A stretch of DNA of 64,000 nucleotides, from assembly GCF_026342355.1 (NCBI RefSeq), contig NZ_JAPEMV010000001.1, positions 186,001 through 250,000 of the forward strand. Direction: 5' to 3'. How positions within the stretch are numbered: position 1 is the stretch's first letter; every line of letters starts with the position of its first letter. A model generated the notes under the pieces. It did no database searches. It was not told where the DNA came from and was given only the letters and a program-made list of their open reading frames with translations. Of the stretch, positions 58,285 to 64,000 are shown one piece after another. Source of the DNA: Streptomyces sp. NBC_00249 (GTDB lineage: Bacteria; Actinomycetota; Actinomycetes; Streptomycetales; Streptomycetaceae). The position numbers and the translations under genes are program-made.

Positions 58285-58452
58285 GCGCTCCCCCGGTGTT
58301 TTCCCCGTGTCCCTGTTGCGCCTCGGGGGCCAGGATGGTGCGCGCGGGCCGCTCGCACAACGGGTTCCGCCGTGTCGTGCCGGTCGGCCGCGGGCCCCGG
58401 GTCGCACCATGGGGCGGGGACCGCCCGGCTCCCGGGAAGGGGCGCGGTGCGC

Positions 58453-58851
58453 ATGGGTACGGACGAGGGCTTCCTGACGTGGGTGCGGAGCGCGCTGTAC
58501 GAGGCCGAACGCGCGCTCCACGACGGCGACCCGGCGCCCCGGCGGGCGTTGTGGTCGCGCGAGGAGCCGGTCAGCGTCCTGGGGGCCTGGCGCGACGCAC
58601 GCGGGCAGCGGGAGCTGGACGAGCTCTTCGCCGCCCTCGGGGAGAGTTTCTCCGACTGCACCTCGTACGCCTTCGAGCTGCTGGCGTACGACGTGGTGGG
58701 TGACCTGGCCTACACGGCGGGCCGCGAGCACGTCTCGACGTCCGTCGACGGCCGGCCGCGTACGTACACCCTGCGCGTGACCCAGGTGTATCGCCGCGAG
58801 GGCGGCGCATGGCGTGTGGCGCACCGTCACGGGGACACCGTGACCGAGTGA
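58453..58851 (+). CDS. NTF2-like (SnoaL/DUF4440-type) protein
   Basis: This 132-residue alpha+beta cone-fold protein has FLTWVRSALYEAERALHDGD, LWSREEPVSVLGAW and a C-terminal strand pair with VTQVYRREGGAWRVAHRHGD. This matches ketosteroid-isomerase-like DUF4440 proteins. ATG 58453, with GAAGGGGCG about 11 nt upstream. It is divergent from the trypsin/STAND gene (168 nt), so the two may share regulation. Activity unknown. Confidence 0.85.
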   Translation: MGTDEGFLTWVRSALYEAERALHDGDPAPRRALWSREEPVSVLGAWRDARGQRELDELFAALGESFSDCTSYAFELLAYDVVGDLAYTAGREHVSTSVDGRPRTYTLRVTQVYRREGGAWRVAHRHGDTVTE

Positions 58852-58885
58852 CGGCGCGGCCCGGCACGGGCGCGTGGACGGAAAA

Positions 58886-58913
58886 GCCCCGCCCTCCGTG
58901 AGGAGGGCGGGGC
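58886..58913 (-). terminator. Intrinsic terminator after tRNA-Gly copy 2
   Basis: A perfect 12-bp stem with loop GTGA on the plus strand (TCAC on the minus strand) is followed on the minus strand by TTTT. It lies just after the tRNA, as in copy 1. Confidence 0.8.
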
Positions 58914-58921
58914 CTTCGTCG

Positions 58922-58991
58922 AGCGCTGGGCAGGCCTTGCACCTGCATTCCCCCACGGGAAGTGGGGTGTCTTTCCTTGGACCACCAACGC
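58922..58991 (-). tRNA. tRNA-Gly (UCC) with atypical T loop, copy 2
   Basis: This copy is identical over all 70 nt to copy 1 (8461-8530): same acceptor stem, short D loop with GG, anticodon loop CTTCCCG (U33, anticodon UCC), and T loop TGCAAGG with G at position 55. The discriminator is U and CCA is not encoded. The flanking DNA differs except for the promoter. Being the same 50 kb apart suggests selection for dosage rather than decay. Confidence 0.8.
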
Positions 58992-59032
58992 CGGTCCCAC
59001 CACCGCGAGTCGCGGCCGGGAGCGTGAGATCA

Positions 59033-59038
59033 ACTATA
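59033..59038 (-). promoter_or_regulatory. -10 element of tRNA-Gly copy 2
   Basis: TATAGT followed by TGATCT lies 42 nt upstream of the tRNA, exactly as in copy 1 (TACGAT-TGATCT). It lies 18 nt from the stop of the reductase gene upstream. Confidence 0.55.
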
Positions 59039-59055
59039 TCCCACGCGGTGGCGGG

Positions 59056-60087
59056 TCAGGGCACGAGGACGACCTTGCCGGCGACGGTGCCCGATTCGGC
59101 CAGCCGCATCGCTTCCGCGACCCTGGAGAGGGGGATCTCGGCCGCGACCTGGGCGGTGATGTCGCCGCGCCGGAGGGCCGTGAACACCTGGGTGAGGTCG
59201 GAGCGCAGGCGGGCCCGGAAGCGGTTCCTGGCGTAGGCGCGGCCGGCCCAGACGTTGAAGAAGTACGCGTGGCGGCCGTTGGGCAGCGCGTTCCACAGCC
59301 ACACCCGGCCCAGGAGCCGCAGGACGGGCCAGGTTCCGGAGCCCTCGTCGTCGCGGGTGGCGGCGCTGCCGTAGGAGACGAGGGTGCCGCCGGGGGCCAG
59401 GAGCCGCCAGGAGTCGACGACGCCGCCCCCGCCGACGTGGTCGAACACCGCGTCCACGCCGCCGGGCGCAAAGTCCCGTACCCGCGCCGGGACATCACCC
59501 GAGCGGTAGTCGACGGGGGTCACCCCGAGTGCGCGCAGCGCGTCGTGGTGGCGGGGCGAGGCCGTGCCGATGACCCGGGCGCCCGCGGCAAGGGCGAGCT
59601 GGACCAGGATCGAGCCGACCCCGCCGTTGGCGCCGTGGACCAGTACGGTCTGCCCCGTCCGGACGCGGGCCTTGCGGTGGAGCATCTGCCAGGCGGTGAT
59701 GCCGTTGACGACCGCGGTCTCGGCGGCCGCCGCGCCGAGTCCTTCGGGTACGTCCACCAGATCGGCGGCGTCGAGCAGGACGTGGCTGGCCCAGCCGCCG
59801 GTCTTGGTCAGCGCGGCCACCCGCTTGCCGAGCAGGTCGGGCGCGACGCCGTCGCCGACGGCCCGCACGGTGCCGACGAGGTCGTACCCGGGGACGAAGG
59901 GGAAGGGCGGCTGGTCGTAGTACCGGCCCCGGCGCATCTGCTGCTCGGCGAAGGACACGCCGGTCGCCTCCATGGCGATCAGCGCCTGCCCGGCCGCCGG
60001 TACGGGCACGGGCCCGTGGCGCAGCTCCAGCCCTTCGGGCTCGACCTTGCCCGGCAGGACGACCTCGACGCGCTCGACGGTGTTCAT
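59056..60087 (-). CDS. Zinc-binding-dehydrogenase-like MDR / synaptic vesicle VAT-1-type reductase
   Basis: This 343-residue medium-chain reductase has a GroES-like N-domain (PGYDLVGTVRAVGDGV) and a Rossmann core (VHGANGGVGSILVQLALAAGA, about residue 150). No classical catalytic zinc ligands are seen, so it is probably a quinone/enone reductase. It is divergent from a TetR regulator with mirrored operators between, so it is the likely target and a response to the TetR inducer. Confidence 0.88.
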   Translation of the reverse strand: MNTVERVEVVLPGKVEPEGLELRHGPVPVPAAGQALIAMEATGVSFAEQQMRRGRYYDQPPFPFVPGYDLVGTVRAVGDGVAPDLLGKRVAALTKTGGWASHVLLDAADLVDVPEGLGAAAAETAVVNGITAWQMLHRKARVRTGQTVLVHGANGGVGSILVQLALAAGARVIGTASPRHHDALRALGVTPVDYRSGDVPARVRDFAPGGVDAVFDHVGGGGVVDSWRLLAPGGTLVSYGSAATRDDEGSGTWPVLRLLGRVWLWNALPNGRHAYFFNVWAGRAYARNRFRARLRSDLTQVFTALRRGDITAQVAAEIPLSRVAEAMRLAESGTVAGKVVLVP

Positions 60088-60128
60088 GACTGACTCCCAC
60101 TATTGGTTGGCTTCAGGCTCTCGTATTC

Positions 60129-60143
60129 GTTAGAACCTATAAC
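60129..60143 (-). promoter_or_regulatory. TetR operator copy, reductase side
   Basis: On the minus strand GTTATAGGTTCTAAC. It matches the plus-strand copy at 60212-60226 (GTGATACGTTCTAAC) at 13 of 15 positions. It sits 42-56 nt upstream of the reductase start. Confidence 0.55.
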
Positions 60144-60211
60144 CAGAATGAGGAGCGACAGTGCGGGTGTCAAGGGAATGACTCGATCGTTCGCGAGCAC
60201 CCATGCCGATA

Positions 60212-60226
60212 GTGATACGTTCTAAC
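60212..60226 (+). promoter_or_regulatory. TetR operator copy, regulator side
   Basis: GTGATACGTTCTAAC, an inverted copy of the reductase-side site 69 nt away, overlaps the presumed promoter of the TetR gene. It should mediate autoregulation. Confidence 0.55.
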
Positions 60227-60254
60227 CAAAATGAGCCGTGGAGAGGTGGCAGGC

Positions 60255-60932
60255 ATGTCCGGGAGTACGACGAGCCCCCGCGAGCGGTACCGGCAGCAGG
60301 TACGCGCGGAGGTCAAGGAGAAGGCCTGGCAGCAGATCGCAGGGGCGGGCACCTCCGCGCTGTCCCTCAACGCGATCGCCAAGCAGATGGGCATGAGCGG
60401 ACCCGCCCTGTACCGGTACTTCGCCAACCGCGACGAGCTGATCACCGAGCTCGTCCGGGACGCCTACCGCAGCCTCGCCGACGCCTTCGTGGCCGTCGGC
60501 GGCGACGGCCACGGCGACGGCGAGGGTTCAGGCTCTGCCCGACTCGCCGCGCTGGCCGGGGCGTTGCGACGCTGGGCCCTGGAGGACCCGCACCGCTACT
60601 TCCTGGTCTACGGCACCCCCGTGCCGGGCTACCAGGCGCCGCAGGACGTCACGGAGACCGCCTCGGAGATGATGGCGGTCCTGCTCGACGCCTGCACGGC
60701 AGCCGTGGGGCCCCAGGTGGCCGCCCGTGCCGTCGACGCGCACCTGGCCGGTCACCGGGAGTGGGCCGGCAGCCACCCGGACGCCCCGCCGGCGGCGCTG
60801 CGCCTGGCGCTGGCCTTCTGGAGCCGCCTGCACGGCGTGCTCTCGCTGGAGCTGGCGGGCCACTTCAACGGCATGGGCCTGGATCCGGCCCTGCTCTTCG
60901 CGGCGGAGCTGGACGGGCTGACCGCCCGCTGA
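60255..60932 (+). CDS. TetR/AcrR family transcriptional regulator
   Basis: This 225-residue TetR protein has an N-terminal HTH (about 10-60, TSALSLNAIAKQMGMSGPALYRYFANRDEL) and a C-terminal ligand-binding helical domain of the TetR_C (WHG-like) type. ATG 60255 has GGAGAGG 8 nt upstream, while ATG 60231 has none. It is divergent from the reductase, with two mirrored 15-nt sites between. The ligand is unknown, plausibly an electrophile or quinone handled by the reductase. Confidence 0.9.
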   Translation: MSGSTTSPRERYRQQVRAEVKEKAWQQIAGAGTSALSLNAIAKQMGMSGPALYRYFANRDELITELVRDAYRSLADAFVAVGGDGHGDGEGSGSARLAALAGALRRWALEDPHRYFLVYGTPVPGYQAPQDVTETASEMMAVLLDACTAAVGPQVAARAVDAHLAGHREWAGSHPDAPPAALRLALAFWSRLHGVLSLELAGHFNGMGLDPALLFAAELDGLTAR

Positions 60933-60961
60933 GCCGATGCCGAACCGGCGCCGCCGTACCG

Positions 60962-62062
60962 CTACGCGTTGCGGATGGCGTTCACCAGTCCGGCGACGAG
61001 GTGCGCCCGCTCGGCCATGGCGTCGATGACGAGGTACTCGTGGTCGGCGTGCGCGCCGCCCCCGACCGCGCCGAGGCCGTCGAGGGTCGGGACGCCCAGT
61101 GCGGCCGTGAAGTTGCCGTCGCTCCCGCCGCCGACGGCCTTGCCTTCGAGGTCCGGGAGCAGCTGCCGCGCGACCGCGAAGAGTTCGGCCGAGGCGGACT
61201 CGGGCATCGGGGGCCGGCTGATGGCTCCCTCGACGGTGATCCGCGCCTCGTCGAGGTGAGGAGCCAGTGCGGCGAAGGCGGCTTCGACGCGTTCCCTCTC
61301 CGCGGAGGACTCGACGCGGACGTCGACGACGACGGTCGCCTCCGCCGGGACGACGTTGTCCAGGGTTCCCGCGGACGCGACGGTCGGGGTGACGGTCGTA
61401 CCGACGGCGGGGCGCGCCAGCGCCGCGATGTCGAGTACCTGGTGCGCCGCCTCGACGAGGGCGTTGACCCCGGCGGCGGGTTCGAGTCCGGCGTGGGAGG
61501 CGCGGCCCGCGATGGAGACCTGGAACGTGCCGCAGCCCTTGCGCCCGGTCTTCAGGCCGCCGCCGTCCGCGGCTCCCTCCAGGACGAGCGCGGCGCCGCA
61601 GGCCAGGGCGCGTTCCTCGATGAGGGCGCGCGAGGAGCGGGAGCCGACCTCCTCGTCGGCCGTCACCAGGATCTCGACCCCGGAGAGGTCCTCCAGCGTC
61701 GCCAGACCGTGGAACGCCTGCACCAGGCCGCCGAGCATGTCGAAGACCCCGGGGCCGGTGGCGTGTCCGTCCTCGGTCCTGAACGGGCGGCGCTCGAGGG
61801 TGCCGAGCGGGAACACCGTGTCGTGGTGACCGAGGATCAGGACGCGGGGCTCGCCGCCGCCCGTCCAGTGGACGTGCGGACCGGCCTCGCTCTCGACGAG
61901 GACGGCCTCCCCGCCGAGGCGGCTCTCGATGACGGAGGCGACGACCTTGGCGGAGGCCGCCAGGGCGTCGACGTCGCGCGAGGGCGACTCGACCTCGACG
62001 AGCGTCCTCAGGTCGTCGAGCATCGCGTCAACACTCACATCAACGGTCTTGTGCATCGTCAC
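60962..62062 (-). CDS. M20 family metallopeptidase (CPG2/ArgE-like)
   Basis: This 366-residue protein has the M20 metal ligands and catalytic residues: LILGHHDTVFPLG (His, Asp), GPGVFDMLGG (bridging Asp), TADEEVGS (catalytic Glu and ligand Glu), and a final His in GGAHADHEYLV. The dimerisation insertion (ISRPPMPESASAEL) is typical of carboxypeptidase G2-like peptidases and deacylases. GTG 62062 lies 7 nt after TACCCT (62070-62075), consistent with a leaderless transcript; ATG 62056 is the alternative. Substrate unknown. Confidence 0.88.
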   Translation of the reverse strand: MTMHKTVDVSVDAMLDDLRTLVEVESPSRDVDALAASAKVVASVIESRLGGEAVLVESEAGPHVHWTGGGEPRVLILGHHDTVFPLGTLERRPFRTEDGHATGPGVFDMLGGLVQAFHGLATLEDLSGVEILVTADEEVGSRSSRALIEERALACGAALVLEGAADGGGLKTGRKGCGTFQVSIAGRASHAGLEPAAGVNALVEAAHQVLDIAALARPAVGTTVTPTVASAGTLDNVVPAEATVVVDVRVESSAERERVEAAFAALAPHLDEARITVEGAISRPPMPESASAELFAVARQLLPDLEGKAVGGGSDGNFTAALGVPTLDGLGAVGGGAHADHEYLVIDAMAERAHLVAGLVNAIRNA

Positions 62063-62187
62063 ATCGCACAGGGTAGCTGGCACGCCGCGCACACCCTTGC
62101 CCGCGCCTGCCACGACGGTCCTCCCCGATGCGGTAGCGCGCCGTGTGACGATGACCCGTCAGCACATCAGCACCTCATGGGGGGACC

Positions 62188-62922
62188 ATGCGCACCCGCA
62201 CCACCGCCACGACCGGCCTCCTCGCCGCGCTCGTCGCCCTGTTCGTCCTGGCCGGCTGCACCTCGGCGGACAGCAGCGGGGGCCGGGACGGGACGGCGAA
62301 GCCGGGGGCCGGCACGACGGCAGCCGGCTCCGCACCCCCGCCCGCGCAGGGCGGCCCCGGCGGGTACGAGGGGCCCCGGCCGCAGGACCAGAACCTGCTG
62401 GCCTGGACCGGTGACCCCAACGACGCCGGACACGTGACCGCCCAGTCGGCCGCCGGGGTCGGCGGACGGGTCACGCTGGTACGCATCACCTTGCGCGAGC
62501 AGATCACCTGGTCCAACATCTGGCTGGGCCTGGCCGGCATCGACCCGAACGCCCAGCTCACCAACTGCTACCTCGGCGTGTACGACGCGGGCGGCGCCCT
62601 GGTCGCGGCCACCGCCGACATATCGCCCCAGCTGATGACCGAGGCCGTCGCCAAGCCGCTGCCGCTCGCGAAGCCGTTCGCCGCCCCGCCCGGGACCTAC
62701 TTCATCGCGCTCCTCCTCAACGGCACCTGGGCCACCAACGCGCTGACCCTGAAGGCCACCGGGGCCGGCATCTCGGTCAATGCCGGGCTGACGCCGCCGA
62801 AGCTCCGCTACAGCACCGTGCTGACCGGCCAGAGCTCGCTGCCGCCGAACGTGAACCTCTCCGAGCAGTCCACCAGCACCATCAACACCGGCTGGGCCAG
62901 CCAGTGGTACGCCGTGTCCTGA
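62188..62922 (+). CDS. Putative lipoprotein with a beta-rich domain
   Basis: This 244-residue protein has a lipoprotein signal with lipobox VLAGC (Cys about residue 23), a Gly/Ala/Pro linker (25-60) and a compact strand-rich domain (about 65-244) with VTLVRITLREQITWSNIWLG and PPGTYFIALLLNG. It resembles exported actinomycete proteins of unknown role, perhaps carbohydrate- or phage-tail-related jelly rolls, but I cannot assign a family. A strong GGGGGG site precedes the ATG. Confidence 0.7.
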   Translation: MRTRTTATTGLLAALVALFVLAGCTSADSSGGRDGTAKPGAGTTAAGSAPPPAQGGPGGYEGPRPQDQNLLAWTGDPNDAGHVTAQSAAGVGGRVTLVRITLREQITWSNIWLGLAGIDPNAQLTNCYLGVYDAGGALVAATADISPQLMTEAVAKPLPLAKPFAAPPGTYFIALLLNGTWATNALTLKATGAGISVNAGLTPPKLRYSTVLTGQSSLPPNVNLSEQSTSTINTGWASQWYAVS

Positions 62923-62958
62923 ACGCCCCCCGGCGCCCCCCTCTCCCCCTCCCTCGTC

Positions 62959-63930
62959 TCAGATGGTGATCACCGTCTTGCCCAGGAGCGCGCGGGACTC
63001 GATCGCCTCGTGCGCCGAGGCCGCCCGCTCCAGGGGGAAGGTGCCCCCGATGACCGTGCGCAGGGTGCCCTCCGCCGCGGCCCGCAGGGCCCGGGCCGCG
63101 AGTTCGGCGTGCTGCGGGGCCGTCAGCTGGACGTCCCCGATGCCGAGCAGTCGGACACCCCGGGCGGCCGCGTCCGCCGCGTCCACGGCGGCGAAGCCGC
63201 CCGTAGGGGCTCCGTGGGCCGAGAACCGGCCGCCGTCGGCGACCAGGGCGAAGGCCGCCAGGCCGATGTCGCCGCCCACCCCGTCCAGGACGACGTCCGC
63301 GCCGTCGCCGCCGAGGGCCTCGCGCGCCCGCTCCGCCCAGTCGGGGCGGGCGGCGTCGACGACGGCGTCCGCGCCCAGCTCCCGTACCAGGGCGGTCTTG
63401 CGGTCTCCGCGTGCCACGCCCACCACGTGGGCCCCGGCCGCCTTCGCGAGCTGGACCAGTACGGTGCCCATGCCGCCCGACGCACCCACGATCAGCACCC
63501 GCTCACCGGGCCGTACGGCCGTCGTCGCCATCAGCTTGGCCGAGGTCACACCGTCGTGGACCAGGGCCGCGGCGTCCGTGAAGCTCACCTCGTCCGGTAC
63601 GGCGGTCAGTGCTTCGGCCCGGGCCACGGCCAGTTCCGCGTAGCCGCCGCTGATGCCGATCGAGGCGACGACGCGGCGGCCGGTCCAGGCGGGGTCCACG
63701 CCCTCGCCCGTCGCGCGGACGGTGCCGGCGATGCCGCCGCCGGGCACGTACGGCGGGGTGACGGGAAAGAACTCGCGGCCCCAGCCGGAGCGGACCTGGG
63801 TGTCCACGAAGATCGTGTCCACGGCCGCGACGGCCACCAGCACCTCCCCCGGACCCGCCACCGGCTCGGGCACCTCCACCGGGACCAGTACCTCCGGGCC
63901 GCCGAATCCGATCGCCTGTGTCGCACGCAT
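62959..63930 (-). CDS. Zinc-binding-dehydrogenase-like quinone oxidoreductase
   Basis: This 323-residue MDR enzyme has an N-domain with YVPGGGIAGTVRATGEGV and a Rossmann motif VGASGGMGTVLVQLAKAAGA (about 150), ending ALLGKTVITI. It lacks catalytic zinc ligands and fits the NADPH:quinone reductase type. ATG 63930 is preferred, with GGGGAGAGGT just upstream; GTG 63939 would sit too close to it. It is the third MDR reductase in the window. Beyond 63940 only about 60 nt of intergenic DNA remain. Confidence 0.88.
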   Translation of the reverse strand: MRATQAIGFGGPEVLVPVEVPEPVAGPGEVLVAVAAVDTIFVDTQVRSGWGREFFPVTPPYVPGGGIAGTVRATGEGVDPAWTGRRVVASIGISGGYAELAVARAEALTAVPDEVSFTDAAALVHDGVTSAKLMATTAVRPGERVLIVGASGGMGTVLVQLAKAAGAHVVGVARGDRKTALVRELGADAVVDAARPDWAERAREALGGDGADVVLDGVGGDIGLAAFALVADGGRFSAHGAPTGGFAAVDAADAAARGVRLLGIGDVQLTAPQHAELAARALRAAAEGTLRTVIGGTFPLERAASAHEAIESRALLGKTVITI

Positions 63931-64000
63931 GGCGCTCACCTCTCCCCCTGGCGCTGCCGGACGTTCCGGCCGCCGTGCTGCGAGTCTCGGACGTCAAGCG

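Overview
The window is about 72-75% GC by eye. Its genes strongly prefer G or C at third codon positions, use many GTG starts, have GGAGG-type ribosome binding sites and often start directly at a promoter. Together with a chaplin, an E. coli-type ArgG, DUF4232 lipoproteins, a CU044_5270-type protein and SUKH proteins, this points to a Streptomyces chromosome (or a close relative). I see no phage, plasmid or CRISPR region and no complete insertion sequence. It looks like accessory-rich chromosome with a few core genes (argG, katG, thpR, two tRNAs).

Layout. 1-8.4 kb: the end of a PhzF-like isomerase; an SDR/tautomerase pair facing a LysR regulator; a lipoprotein; an MFS exporter facing a second LysR; a secreted trypsin-fold protein with a ricin-type lectin tail and substituted catalytic residues; a BtrH-N protein. 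8.4-9.5 kb: an unusual tRNA-Gly and a DMT transporter. 9.7-18 kb: a methyltransferase, a delta-60/RTX surface protein, argG behind an ARG box, thpR, small Streptomyces-type proteins, and a membrane protein/HTH/reductase operon. 18-24.3 kb: a TPR regulator facing a hydrolase, MepB, and a UvrA-like (DrrC-type) ATPase.

24.4-33 kb: the best-defined module. One ABC importer, an arylsulfotransferase-like protein and three luciferase-like flavin monooxygenases face an XRE-cupin regulator across a 31-nt inverted repeat. The composition suggests scavenging of organic sulfur compounds. 33-46.7 kb: a chaplin; a membrane protein; a Ser/Thr kinase fused to two DnaJ-type zinc-finger/C-terminal modules; a second LspA; an ECF sigma factor with its partner; a UPF0104-type membrane protein with an embedded degenerate kinase-like domain; an MFS exporter; a degenerate GyrB-type ATPase coupled to an unknown protein. 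46.7-52.2 kb: a LysR regulator, katG, a small secreted protein, an ABM monooxygenase and a methyltransferase. 52.2-58.9 kb: a SUKH protein convergent with a 1418-residue trypsin/STAND-NTPase/WD40-like membrane protein, and an NTF2-like protein. 58.9-64 kb: a second, identical copy of the unusual tRNA-Gly, a TetR/reductase pair with mirrored operators, an M20 peptidase, a lipoprotein and a quinone-oxidoreductase-like enzyme.

Most noteworthy: the kinase/double DnaJ-finger fusion; the trypsin-STAND-WD40 protein, whose architecture resembles predicted conflict or defence systems; and the duplicated tRNA-Gly with G at T-loop position 55, a change known from staphylococcal tRNAs that feed peptidoglycan cross-bridges. 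All functions are read from sequence alone.
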